Below the pieces are notes generated by a model. The model did no database searches. It was not told the DNA's origin and saw only the letters and a list, made by a program, of their open reading frames with translations. This document shows, in pieces, positions 23,901 through 35,220 of a stretch of 64,000 nt of DNA. Source of the DNA: Pampus argenteus (lineage: Eukaryota; Chordata; Actinopteri; Scombriformes; Stromateidae); assembly GCA_036937835.1 (NCBI GenBank), contig CM072878.1, forward strand, positions 8,358,501-8,422,500, in the 5' to 3' direction. The position numbers and the translations under genes are program-made. Every line of letters begins with the position of its first letter. The first letter of the stretch is position 1.

Positions 23901-25793
23901 CTGGTTTTGGGTATCTAAGTTAGAACACAGTCAACAAGGCCTATGTTCTGGTGACACCCTCAAGGAAAACTGAAGAAGTTTTATCCCGTTATTGGTAAAG
24001 ATGCACAAATAGCAAAAGCGTCTTTCATTCAGTTTTTTTTTTATCCGCCTGACAAGGCTGCTAGCTTGTTTAAAATCGACACCCGGACACTGTTCTGCTT
24101 GGTAAAAGTCCTCTTGCAAATCTATAATATAAAATAATTTAGCTGTTACATTAGGAAATGTGGTTGTATTTATAATTTATATATATATATATATATATAT
24201 ATCTTAACCAAACTATGTGTGTGTGTATTTGTGCCAGTGTGTGTGTGTGTGTGTATATATGTCTTCCCTAAACAAAGCTTTGTTTGACCTGTGGCGGTGC
24301 TCCAGGGAAGATGTCCCTTTTGTGTTTTCTCTAAAAATATGCCTCAGCTCTTGCTGTTGTTGTTGTGTACGCACGTACACACACACACACACACACACCC
24401 CTTCCTCCCTCACACACACACACACGTTCACTGACTTCTGGATGATGACTTCCACCCATCCGAGTTGATACAGTTACAGCTACAGTGCAAAAGAAATTGA
24501 TCTTCAAATGGTGCAGAACAGAGACTGTTATGAGCTGTTATTGCTGTTCCCTACAGAGCAACGTGTAATTAACACAGGTTTTAACAAGATTGTGGTCTGT
24601 TTTTTAATTTTTCAAAGTTCCATTAACACTTTGTTTTTTTCTCTAGTTTAGTACTACTTAGAACACACATGAAGTAGAGCCTCTTAAAAAATGTTGCATT
24701 AATTCATGGTGCTATAAACAAATGATAAAAGTCCATTCATAACAACATGAAGCACTCAAGACGGCACGTAGTACAGGCTGAAGGTTATGAAGAGGAAATG
24801 TTGCATTTCAGTCTCAGCTGTACAACCTCATAAGGGGCCAGAGGGCTCCACTGGAAGCTTTCTTGCCTTTTCTCTTCCTCAATCAGTTTTTCCATGGTCA
24901 AAGACAGAAAGAGAGGGATAGAGAGAGAGACACCGGGAGAGTGGGACAGTGAGAGAGACGGGGGAGTGAGAGTCAGAGGCCCAGTTAAGTCTGTGGCTTT
25001 GTGTTTTATGAAAAGAGTAAAAAAGGACATTAAAAGTCAGCATTTTCCACCACGCAAGGGAACCAGTTGACACACATACACACACACACACTTGCACTCT
25101 TGCACCGAGTCCCCAGCCTCCTATTATAAGGCTGAGTGGAGAGGAGGAATGGGAGCATTTGTGCCTGTTTGTCAGTGTGTGTGTGTGTGTCAGGCGAGGC
25201 GTACCTCTGTGATTACACATAATGTTATTTGTCTCAGTGCTTGGGTTGCTGAAAACATAAACTGACATAAAGGAAAACTTTCACATCAGGTAACAAAAAA
25301 AAAAGGAAAATAATAATACGGTACATAAAGTGATAAGTCATGCATGGTGCAATAGCCTGTAGTGGGAAAAAAAAAAAATCTTTTCTTATTCATGTAGAAA
25401 CTTTCCGTTATTCTTCTACGTGTTGAGTGATAATAAAGCCCCTGAAACCAGATATAAACCTGCTTTGTATAGCTCTAAAAACATTATTCTCACATAAAAA
25501 ATTTTTTTTTTTCCATCTTTCTTTTTCTTTTCTTTTTTTCATGGGACAGCAGTAGTCTACTCCTTTTTTCAGTGAGAAGTAATGAATACAGGATTGTCAC
25601 TAGATCAGATGATGAAGACTGTTGCTTGTCACTTGTTCTGTTGACTGACACACCACAGCTGCCACCTCAGTGTGTTCATATGTACATTCATATGTACATC
25701 ATGATAGATAAGTACGAGCTCCGTGTAATCAGTGTTATGCATACCGGACTAGCAAGGCAAATGTATACAGCATGCATGTGGATATGGTTGTGT

Positions 25794-25834
<41 letters not shown>

Positions 25835-26531
25835 GTGTTGCATGGTGTCAGAGGTGAGCATTGATGCTTTCACACTTTACTGTCAGCACTGTCGGCAGTG
25901 TTGCCTTTCAGAGGTTTATATATGTATGTATATATATGTATATTACTAATTATAATGGGATTATTATTATATTATGATCAATAAAATCAAAGTAGTGGAA
26001 GTATAAAGTCAACTTTTACAGCATTTTTTTTGTCTCTTGAAAGAAGGAGAGCATAAATAATGACAATGATAAGTCAGTATAATTGCAGTTTTTGGATAAT
26101 TACCCTTCATTATGATAATTGGGGTTGGGACAATCTAAGTGATAAATCCTTTTTACAACACAAATACACACAAAGGGTCATATAAACACAAGCAGCACAT
26201 ACATTACAAGACTTTTATGTCTGTAGTCTACGTTGTTTAAATTAAGTTTAATTATCTTCGATGTGTCTGTGACTTCGTGTTTTTTTTTTTTTTTTTGTCA
26301 GGCTAGATATTTGCGGTTTTGTATGTATGCGTGTCGGTGTACATCAGAGTACTGCATGTGTGTGTGTGTGTACGTTTACGCTCATGTTTTTGTTTTTCTC
26401 TCTCTCTTCCCTCCATTTCCCGCCAATGGGCTTCCCTTCTTTCTCTCTCTCTCTGTCTCCTCCCTCGCTCCTCCCTTCCTCTTTTTCTCTCTGAGACAAG
26501 AAGGCAGCTGCAGACAGAATCAGATCCAGTT

Positions 26532-26557
26532 GTCTGTGTGTGTGTGTGTGTGTGTGC

Positions 26558-26599
<42 letters not shown>
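26532..26599. repeat. (GT)n microsatellite
   Basis: About 33 GT units with two GC interruptions. Downstream, 26963-27018 is a further AT tract. Confidence 0.95.
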
Positions 26600-26961
26600 A
26601 TGTCCAAGAGATTACTTGCTACTCCAAAGAATGTTCCTGCAGTTCAGAATATTCAGAATATAGTCAAAAAGCCAAATAGATGCTTTGCAATGGAAACAGT
26701 GAGTTCAGTTGTTGGTTGTCAGCGTGCCTGCCTCCATTCTGTCTCCTGCATTTTCCCTCTGACTCTCCGGTAGCATCGATCAGCTCTAACCTGAAGTCTG
26801 GTTGGGCGCTGTACAGACACAACAGTGATATTATTATTATATTTGGTTGAATTTCCAGGAAGTTTTAGACCAACATGCTGTTGCCAGTAACCCAAATAAG
26901 TTTGTGTCTCACATTTTTCACCCAGTGTGACCTGTCATTAACATACTATTAGCCTATATTA

Positions 26962-26962
<1 letters not shown>

Positions 26963-27018
<56 letters not shown>
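26963..27018. repeat. (TA)n microsatellite
   Basis: About 27 TA units with one CA interruption. Confidence 0.95.
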
Positions 27019-27022
<4 letters not shown>

Positions 27023-28593
27023 ATCAAATGCAGGATTACGCATGAATCTTTGCTGCTCCTGCACTTGTGCAATATTGAAAAAAAGGTTCAGGTGCCAATT
27101 AGAGGGTGTGTTGCCAGGTCGTTGTGTTTTGCCTTTTCATTCTCAGAGCATTGTGATCAGAAGCATTTAGCTTTGGAAAAGCAGTTAAAGTTTACATTCC
27201 TGTCTAAACCCTAAACCCTTCGATCATGATTCAAAGCTTACTTTTGATGTGCGACCCCCCCCCCCAAACCTTTTCCTCTCTATCTACCCCTCTCCTGCAC
27301 CTCAGACAGGGAGGGCCGATCCTCTGGCTACACCCCACAACCACATGCTCACACACGCAAAAACTGTGGCCTGCTTCCTGTTGGCGGGGAGAGGCTGTTT
27401 TTACTGTGACTCCATTTTGGCGGAGAGGGCTAATTCCTTTGGTGTCTGGCTCTGTGTGTGTGTGTGTGTGTGTGTATGTGTGTGTACTCACATGTGCTTT
27501 TAAACATGTTTATACTCCTGTCTGCTCAGCTTCTGAAGTGGTCACTTGTGTGGGAGTTTAGGCAGTAACCAAAATCAAAATCATATGCGTATACGAGTGC
27601 ACATGTATAGTTTTATGTGTGGGATAGTTTGATGTATACAGTGTACACAATGAGAGTAGACTACAATCATAGTGGTATCAGAGATGTCACACAAAACAGC
27701 TGTTAAAACTATGTTTGTTGGAAAGAAATATGTTCCAGTTATGTGACTGTTTGTAGCAGTATGACTGTTAAATTTAGTGCTGACAAAGCATTTTATACGC
27801 TCTGCAAAACCATTTCCTGGATAAACAAACACATGGGATTTTGGATGTTTTTGCTTGGAATTTTTTCCCCCCTCAAGACAATTCGCAGTAGAATAAATTA
27901 ACATAAACAAAAGCGACAGTAACACGCAAACTGGATATTGCTATAAAAAAAGGTAACGATATTACTAAAAAGTCAATTAAGTCCTCGACCGTCAAAAAAA
28001 CAAAAACGTTCAGAGACAGAAAAGTGCATAAACAAAATTCTGGCCTCAGTAGTTGATCATATCACAGACCTTGTTATAATTGTCAACAGCGTTTTCTGAA
28101 GCCGTACACTTCTGGCTTGTGTTATAATGCCACAAATGCCAAAGTCACACTGCAAAAAAAATAAAAAATAAATTTGACCTCAATTGTCGTCAATGTCTGT
28201 TCTGGGACATTTAGAAAGAAAGACAATTTTAATGTTACGGGTTGATTTGAACTCATGTATGACCCTTGACCTCTTACTGCATGCATCTCAGTGCCTTGGC
28301 ATTCTTGGCATTGCTAAAACTACTAAGCTAATATATCGTGCTATATTCTGATTGAGCACAGATTGCCTATTTGAAAATGTAAACGGTCAACTCCCCGCTT
28401 TCCCTCAACAAGCCATAGTCAGAATTAAGACATTCAATCACTGCAGAGTAAACAGCACACTCCCACATAACCTAGGTGTAGATACAGTTCTCTGTCTCCG
28501 TCTCCCTCACTCTCTCTCTCTCTCTCTCTCTCTCAATATATTTCTTTCATTCATTCATTCATTCATTCTTTTCCCAATAGTAGTACAGCACTA

Positions 28594-28791
28594 CAGTATA
28601 GTATAGTATAGTACAGTATAGTATAGTATAATACAGTATAGTATAGTATAGTATAGTATAGTATAGTATAGTATAGTATAGTATAGTATAGTATAGTATA
28701 GTATAGTATAATACAGTATAGTATAGTATAGTATAGTATAGTATAGTATAGTATAGTATAGTATAGTATAGTATAGTATAGTATAGTATAG
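28594..28791. repeat. (GTATA)n pentanucleotide array, about 40 units
   Basis: About 200 bp of GTATA units with a few GTACA and ATACA variants, starting 25 bp after a short ATTC tetranucleotide run (28546-28569) and ending about 190 bp before the putative emp2 5' exon. The open frames on the minus strand (repeated YTILY) are translations of the array, not genes. Confidence 0.97.
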
Positions 28792-28977
28792 GTGAGTATG
28801 TTTTCTGCAGTTGAACACATAACATGTATATATATGTTCAACATTTCAGGCTGCCCAGCAGGATCTCTGTAATCATTTTACCAGTGTGTGCTTGATATAA
28901 CCAGATAGCAAACAAGCAATCATTCACATCTTTGTATATGGTATTAAAGCATCTATGACATCTATTTGTTGCTCCAG

Positions 28978-29142
28978 ACAGACTCCTTTCATGTGACGGA
29001 CCTCGATCCACTCCAGATTATCGGCCTGCGAACCAGCCTGTCAGATAACCAGCCTAAACACACAGAAGCAGTCATCCAGCAGGACCGTCACCCACCAAAA
29101 TCCAAAAAACGCAAACACTGCACATTGACAATCAGCCAGTGA

Positions 29143-29195
<53 letters not shown>

Positions 29196-29229
29196 AACTG
29201 GCCTGACCAACGGGCAACAACTAGCAGCC
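28978..29229 (+). other. Putative emp2 5' untranslated exon segment containing a (CA)n tract
   Basis: An acceptor-like TTTGTTGCTCCAG ends at 28977 and the sequence then continues to the emp2 start codon at 29230 without another good acceptor. If this is one exon, the untranslated leader is at least 252 nt, carries a minimal start-stop upstream ORF (ATG at 28991 followed at once by TGA) and a CA tract at 29143-29193, ending 36 nt before the start codon. Confidence 0.4.
29143..29193. repeat. (CA)n microsatellite just upstream of the emp2 start codon
   Basis: About 25 CA units ending 36 nt before the initiation codon. Confidence 0.95.
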
Positions 29230-29524
29230 ATGCTGATTATCTTAGCTTTCATCATCCTCTTCCATGTGGCCGCAACCATCCTCCTCTTTGTTGCAACCAT
29301 AAATAATGTGAGTATAAACCAGGAAGGGACACACATTTGACATGGAGCAGGGACATTTTCACTATCTCTCTGTCCGTCTCTGATGCAGGCATGGTGGGTG
29401 GTGTCTCAAGCTGGACGGGATGTGATCTACACTGACCTGTGGTACTCCTGTAACACTACCTGCTACCCTGTGGAGAACAGCCACTCTGCTGATGCAGGTA
29501 AGGCAGTGTGTAACTTTATGTAGC

Positions 29525-29572
<48 letters not shown>

Positions 29573-29986
29573 TCCTGCATGTAACACTTCCTCTCCTCTC
29601 TCCTCCAGCCTATCTGCAGTACATTTCACCGATTTTAGCTCCACTCCACTGGCTACCTGCCCATTTTAGGATTCATTTTAAACTTCTTTTATTTGCTTTT
29701 TAAAGCCTTGAATGGCCTTGCTCCACCTTATCTCTCTGAGCTGCTGCACCCCTACACTCCCAGCCGTTCTCTCGGGTCAGCTGACCAGCTCCTCCTGAGA
29801 GTGACTAAAGCTAGGCTTAAAGTCAGAGGGGACAGGCCTCCTCTCTGGCTCGCAGACAGTGCTTCTTATTTTATCTATTTATTTTATTTGGTCTTTATGC
29901 TCCATATATTTATTGTGCTTTATTGTACTGTGCAGCACTTTGGTAACCCTGTGTTTATAAAGCGTGCTATACAAATAAAGTGGATT

Positions 29987-30026
<40 letters not shown>

Positions 30027-30593
30027 TATTCCTGCATGTAACACTTCCTCCCCTCTCTCCTCAGCCTATCTGCAGGCAGTCCAGGCTACTATGATCCTGG
30101 CCACCATTTTATGTTGCGTCAGCTTCTTTGTCTTCATTCTTCAGCTCTTCAGGCTCCAACAGGGGGAGAGATTCCTTTTCACTGCTATTATCCAGCTACT
30201 GTCCGGTGAGTGACACGCAAACATTCATTCAACATGTGTCATCTTGTGGGTATTTGGTGTCCAGAATGTTAACTGTTAAATTAGATGTTGTCATCCAGGA
30301 CAGGGACAACCCTGTTAAGAAATTACAGATTTCAGATCTCAGTTTAGGGCTTCTGAAATGACATTAATTAATCAATCAAATATCTTATTTCTAATTATGT
30401 CTAATTATGTCTCCTCTTCTCAGCTCTGTGTGTGATGGTCGCGGCGTCCATCTACACGGCTCAGAAAAAGTCCTTTCACGTGCCCAGTCTTCAGGAAGGC
30501 GTGTACGGATCCTCCTACGTCCTGGCTTGGATTAGCTTCCCCATGACACTCATGAGTGGCCTCATGTATTTGGTCCTCAGAAAACGCAAATAG
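29230..30593 (+). CDS. emp2: Epithelial membrane protein 2 (PMP22/EMP/MP20 family tetraspan)
   Basis: Four coding exons: 29230-29307, 29389-29497, 30065-30205 and 30424-30593, 498 nt, 165 aa plus stop (human 167). All are GT-AG with matching phases (0, 1, 1). Four membrane spans are evident: ~1-24 (MLIILAFIILFHVAATILLF), ~66-88 (MILATILCCVSFFVFILQLF), ~98-118 and ~139-160. The first extracellular loop has AWW at 27-29, a W44/C47/C51 pattern like the family's W-C-C signature, and an N-glycosylation site at N48 (NTT). The tail LRKRK is the usual short basic end. EMP2 is a plasma-membrane protein that affects integrin, caveolin and FAK signalling in epithelia. Intron 2 carries an L2 insertion and a duplicated acceptor. 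Position next to nubp1 and atf7ip2 matches tetrapod order. Confidence 0.96.
29526..29570. repeat. (GT)n microsatellite, left copy flanking the LINE insertion
   Basis: About 22 GT units in emp2 intron 2. A matching GT tract (29991-30027) stands at the same place before the second copy of the acceptor, so the tract is part of the duplicated segment. Confidence 0.95.
29571..29619 (+). repeat. Left copy of duplicated emp2 intron 2 acceptor and exon 3 start
   Basis: The 49-nt stretch from ATTCCTGCATGTAACACTTC to GCCTATCTGCAG recurs at 30028-30075 with one substitution and one 1-nt deletion. Both copies contain a pyrimidine tract, CAG and the first codons of exon 3 (CCTATCTGCAG). Only the right copy is followed by the real exon; the left copy runs into the L2 fragment. 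Confidence 0.93.
29620..29992 (+). mobile_element. 5'-truncated L2-type LINE 3' end inserted in emp2 intron 2
   Basis: The translation contains FKALNGLAPPYLSELLHPYT, PSRSLGSADQLLLRV and LKVRGDRP, the typical C-terminal end of L2/CR1-group reverse transcriptases of fish, with one extra T causing a frame break near 29700 and an internal deletion after GDRPPLW. It ends with TATAAAGCGTGCTATACAAA and a TAAAGTGGATTGGATTG tail typical of L2 3' ends. The element is inactive and lies in the same orientation as emp2. Confidence 0.88.
30028..30075 (+). repeat. Right copy of the duplicated acceptor, used by emp2 exon 3
   Basis: 48 nt nearly identical to 29571-29619. The CAG at 30062-30064 is the acceptor of exon 3, which continues in frame as AYLQAVQATMILATILCC. 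Confidence 0.93.
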
Positions 30594-33370
30594 ATGTGAA
30601 ACGTCTCGTCCTACAGGCATGCAGATACCTAAATATATGAATAGGAACACTTGGATGTATTTGCATACAGACATACAGTTTTCCCACAACAAACGTGTAT
30701 GCACACTTTCTCTTTCTAACACTCAGATTTATAAAAAAACCCAAAAACATTGCAGATAGAGAAAAAAAAAAGCAGCATAATCTCAACCAGGCAATACATT
30801 TTCCCAGCAACTCAAAAGCCCTTTAACAGCAGGCCCAGATGGCCACACCCCTCTCCTTCCTGACGGTACATTGTTCTCACTTAATGTCGCAAAGACGCAT
30901 GTTGACACCCCACCTTTAGAAATACTGCTGACAGTCGACTGGACAGTCCAACTCTGTGTTTGGCGTTCCTTGTTTTGCTGTTTTTTTTATGCATGGCAGC
31001 CACTAAAATATATTTCTGGAAACATCTGTTTTTACTTTTCCTCATTATTATATTGGCTTTAATTCATATTCAGTCAGCAATTCCTAGGTTTTTAAAAAGT
31101 GTATCCCGGTAGGCTGTGCTCGAAATTGTTAATTTGCATAAAGTTGAGGTCAAATCGACTCTATGCAAAGTGCACACTTTGCCTCGCTGCATTCACTTAA
31201 TCCCTGCTCTGCATATGAAATGAATAGGATGCATCGGGCTGAGGCTCCTTGCTGCATTTAGTGAGAACAAGCCTTTACTACCCACCTTCCTTACTGCCTT
31301 CCCATGTTTCCCATCAGTTGCTACACAGGACGTGAGCTGTGTTGCAACACACTGATTTGTCTCCTATGTCTCATATGTCTCTCACTTCCCTCCAACTCCA
31401 TTCGTATCAACTTTCATCTGAAACATCTGAATAATTATTAACTAATAAGGATAAAAGGTGGAAGAAGACAAGTGGGAAGTTTTGTCTCACGGGGACAACC
31501 CCTGGACTTTTTAAAGGGTCCATACTTTTTTTTTTTTTTTTTTTTTTTTGTGAAGCTATAGTCATATAAAATTTATTTTGTACATATTTGCTGTGTATGT
31601 ATAGTTCAGGTAATTGCTCCCCCACCAACAAAAAAAATAAATGAATAAATATATTTCTAAGACTGAAATGCTAAAATTCTAAATAACAAAGAGAAAAATG
31701 AAAGAATCTTTATATATTAACCGCAGTATAGAGGACGTATAGTGAAGAAAATAGTTCAAATATGTAGGATTTTAACCCGTTGTTTGTATTCCTGTGTTAC
31801 TGACTTGTATTTTCATGGTGAAAAGAAACCAACGATGTGCTGTGATATTTGGGGATTTAGAGAAAGTAGAAAACATACAAACTTGAAATAAGAAGAATTA
31901 TTATTGCTTATTATTCTTTATTATTAACATATTCTTGTTGTTAGCGTTATTACGTTACTATTATCACTTTTTTTTTTGGTTCACAGCTTCACTGAAAAAA
32001 AAAATGCAAAAGATATTTATTTAAAATCATCGTGTTGTACTTTAGCATCGTGTGACGGAGGATGTATGAAGTAATCAAGTCTTATTGTTCCCTCTCTGGC
32101 TGGCTCCTGTTTATTTGGTCGATTGCTGATGCATATCTAACCCCCATAATCCCGTGCTCTGGCATTTAATAAATTCATTACTGTATTGTACCTGCCACCA
32201 ACTTGCAGAATTACTTCTAACTACAGCCTTTGTGGCAGCGTAGCGATAAATGCTCTCATAGTAACACCGTGTGAGCTGTTTTCTTTGTGGTGGTTTGGCC
32301 TGAAACATTTAAAGCAGACCAGTTGGGTATTATACTTAGTAGCTGCAAGGACCTGAAAGATTTCTAGGACACAAATAATACATAGAACGTGACCAGATGA
32401 AACAATATCCATCTTCAGATGGTGCACTGATGTGTTTTATATGTCATAGAAATATATTTATGTTGGGTAACTCACAAGCTCACCTATGCAGATTCAGGGA
32501 AAAGAAATGGAAGGAAAGATTTTGCTCTGCTATCTCAAGATGATACTTGAACACGATCAAAACAGCATATTTGGAGGCCAAGATTGTGATGTTTGTTGAC
32601 CATATGTTTTTTTTAATGAAGTTGTCATCTTCAGTGTTTCACTGAGCCTCCATTTTGCATGCAAGTTCTTGTCTTTCAGTGAATCCCTTTTAACTTGTGT
32701 TTAAATGAAAAGTAAGTTGGTTTTTTTTTTGTTTTTTTTGTGTGGAAATACTGTTTGGATCTTTTTGGTTTAGCTTTGATGATTTTAGAGAGATCGCAAG
32801 TTTCACTAAAAACAACTATTCGAACATAAATTCGGTTGCAGATATTCAACAGAAACCGCAGCAATCGCTACTAAGAGTTGATTTATTATTGAATATCTGT
32901 TTGAAAACATTTTGTGTAACGATCACGATCATTTTTTTCCTATAGTGCGTTTTATGTCATTGATGTACTGTAACTTATACAAAGAACCATAGGACCATAC
33001 TGAAAATGATCAGTAAAGTAAACATTCAATCTTATGAGTTGTCGAAGCCAAAAATGTATTCATGGGGATTTGCTTTTTTTTTTTTTTTTTTTTTAAAACA
33101 TATTGTTGCAGTTGAAATATGTCTAATGGTTAATGAAGGATTAATTCCACAATGATTGCGAGTCTCATTTCACTTCATAATGAAGACATGTTGAAAGAAT
33201 AGGCCGCAGCACGCTCCTGGAAGACGCTCCTGTAAGGAATTCACTTGTTTCTACTTGGGCATAACTCCAACAGATTTAGGAACAAAGACCCAATGGATGT
33301 TTTTTTTCTTTTCCTGTTGCTCCCACCCATCTGATTTCCATCTCAATAAATGTATTATACAATAAATACA
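30594..33370 (+). other. Probable emp2 3' untranslated region
   Basis: About 2.8 kb after the emp2 stop codon without coding signal, AT-rich and with poly-T runs (31527-31549, 33071-33094) but no long CA/GT tracts, unlike the rest of the window. AATAAA signals occur at several places, the last pair near 33344 and 33361 followed by a T-rich stretch. EMP2 transcripts in mammals have long 3' ends, so this extent is plausible but not proven; an earlier signal may be used. Confidence 0.35.
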
Positions 33371-33779
33371 CTTCTTTTTTTTTGTTTGTTTGTGCCAAAT
33401 CTGTCATTGAGTTATCCATTTATAGGCTACTGATTATACACTGTGATGAAGTCTAGATGACAGCTATATATGTTATATGCCCATTGTCTTGTTATAACTT
33501 TGCTATTTCATTCTCCAGACCCTGAACTCTAATGGTTTATTTAAAAAAAAAAAGATATCTGCTGGTGAGCTCGTGAGTTACCAGCTGCAAAATTTTAAAC
33601 GGCAATTTTTAATGCTATGCACAAATCTAATATAATTATATTTTTATTCAGGCCTGACATACTCTAACCAATGCAAGGCAGTGAATAACCATGGCCATCA
33701 TTCAATAATTTAGATAGGAAAATTGAGTGGTAATGCAACATTGTGGAATGCAAACCATCTCTACAAACCAACAAAAAAA

Positions 33780-34185
33780 AAAGAAGAAGAAGAAGAAGAT
33801 TAAAGTAGGAGTGGTGAGAAATGGTGGAATAAACAGGAAAGAGCAAACAGTAATAAGCAGATCAAGAATTGGCTGCAGCAACCCAAATCATATAACGATA
33901 GGAAAGCACCAAACTGGTCATTGTAATCAGTGTCAGGAAAACGAGACGGTGAAGCATGTCCTGATTTCATGCAGGAAATATGAAGAGGAAAGATGGGCAA
34001 TGATTACGGGTCTACAGAGGCCAGGATCTGCTTGAGTGTGGGACATAGTGGAGTGGGAAAAAAAAAGATATTTTGAGCGTAAATTGACTAATTACAAGAC
34101 TATAATCGAATAGAGAAACGAGTCAGTAATGCAACTTAAAGGATGCCAAATGCTATGAAACTGCAAAGAAGAAAAAGAAGAAAAG
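33780..34185 (+). mobile_element. LINE fragment (RNase H to 3' end, I/Nimb-like)
   Basis: An open frame ending at 34035 encodes VISRSRIGCSNPNH, IGKHQTGHCNQCQENETVKH and VLISCRKYEEERW, the C-X2-C...H...C finger that follows the RNase H domain of I/Nimb-type fish LINEs. It is preceded and followed by AAGAAG-rich stretches, as usual for this group. No reverse transcriptase is left. Confidence 0.65.
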
Positions 34186-34469
34186 AAGATATTTGAAGCT
34201 TTTTTGGTTCAGTTGCTGCAAAAGAACCACAGTGAGATGTTTGATGAAGAGCTGCATTAGCAAACAGCACATCTCCAACAGGTAAACAACTTATTTTACC
34301 TTGTTGTGCTGTGCTGTGAAAAAACACAAGTTTAGACTATGATACATGTGGCACGGTCATACTGGTCTAAACAGATTAGAAAGCATAATAATGGAAAATG
34401 TAAGTATTATTATTTATTTATTTTATTATGTTTTGTAGAAATATTATTGAGAGTGCGTCTTTAGTCTGC

Positions 34470-34622
34470 ACTCCATATCAGTAGGTGGCGGTAATGCACA
34501 CAAAAAGTATTTGCCAACCGCCAATAAAAACAAAAGAAGAAGAAGACCAAACAAAACAAAGAATACCGGTTGGTAGCGATAATGCACCAATGTTGTTTTC
34601 CAACCGCAAATAAACCTCATAT
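34470..34622 (+). mobile_element. Two adjacent LINE 3' tails (GGTGGCGGTAATGCA family)
   Basis: AGTAGGTGGCGGTAATGCAC ... TTTGCCAACCGCCAATAAA ... AAGAAGAAG at 34470-34550 is the well-known 3' stem and tail of a fish LINE family. A second, more decayed copy (GGTTGGTAGCGATAATGCAC ... CCAACCGCAAATAAA) follows at 34566-34622. They stand about 120 bp upstream of the atf7ip2 first exon. Confidence 0.65.
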
Positions 34623-34724
34623 AATAGGAAGATTATTGTTGTAAGTAGAAGCAGTTATTTCTACGTATATCGGTATTTTTTTATATTGTTCTCTTTAACG
34701 TTTTACATCCATATATAGAGCATC

Positions 34725-34795
34725 CTTGTTGTGCTGGTTGGCGGAAGTGGAACCGGAATTCGTTTCTCTGGCAACGCAAGTACGAGTTGTACGAG
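34725..34795 (+). promoter_or_regulatory. Atf7ip2 core promoter / first non-coding exon
   Basis: A CpG-containing stretch with two ETS-like motifs (GCGGAAGTGG and AACCGGAATT) ends in TACGAG followed by a strong donor GTAAGG at 34796. The first coding exon at 36686 begins directly after an acceptor (TTTAAAG), so an upstream non-coding exon is required, and this is the best candidate. Paired ETS sites are common in TATA-less housekeeping promoters. Confidence 0.5.
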
Positions 34796-35149
34796 GTAAG
34801 GGGTTTTAAAAAGTCCTATGGATGCATGGGGGTGTTGGATAGCTACATTGTTCACTGGCTTTAACTGGCTTGTGAGTTAAGTTAGCTGTTTGCTAGATAG
34901 AGGGACGTTGTAGCTTAGCTAAAGGTTCGCCTTCTTAGAAGTGAGCTTGTTTCCAGGCTGTCTTGCAAACGACAGGACCTTAGCCACTGATGCTCTTTAG
35001 CTAATTGTTGCTAATTATACAACTCACAGGCACAGGCGAAATGTAACCGAGTGTTGAACATTATATGACTGACTGGAAGAGTTTTGGCCATAATGCATTT
35101 GAGGTTCCTCTACTGTTTTGTTTTAACTTTGGACTTTTTCACTTGCCAC

Positions 35150-35220
<71 letters not shown>

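Larger units (their letters stand above)
20953..28590. other. Nubp1-emp2 intergenic region, right part, no gene seen
   Basis: About 7.6 kb without a supportable exon; it could be the first intron of emp2 if the distal exon is real. It holds many microsatellites: AT near 24179-24203, GT 25795-25831, GT 26532-26599, AT 26963-27018, GT near 27453-27484 and TC 28507-28535. All long open frames here are translations of these tracts and of flanking pyrimidine-rich DNA. Confidence 0.5.

Noticed and set aside
13261..28590. Tektin 5 expected from human gene order
   Set aside because: No tektin-like helical exon or its conserved signature could be recognised on either strand; a translated search would be needed to be certain.
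28559..28844. Three long minus-strand open frames with repeated YTILY
   Set aside because: They are translations in three frames of the GTATA array; no start context, no family, no splice sites.
29693..30094. 133-aa plus-strand open frame taken as a gene
   Set aside because: Its body is the C-terminal end of an L2 reverse transcriptase and its tail is GT repeat and emp2 intron; annotated as mobile element.
33727..34035. 102-aa plus-strand open frame as a host zinc-finger gene
   Set aside because: The C-X2-C...H...C pattern sits in the usual post-RNase H position of a LINE and is flanked by AAGAAG tails.
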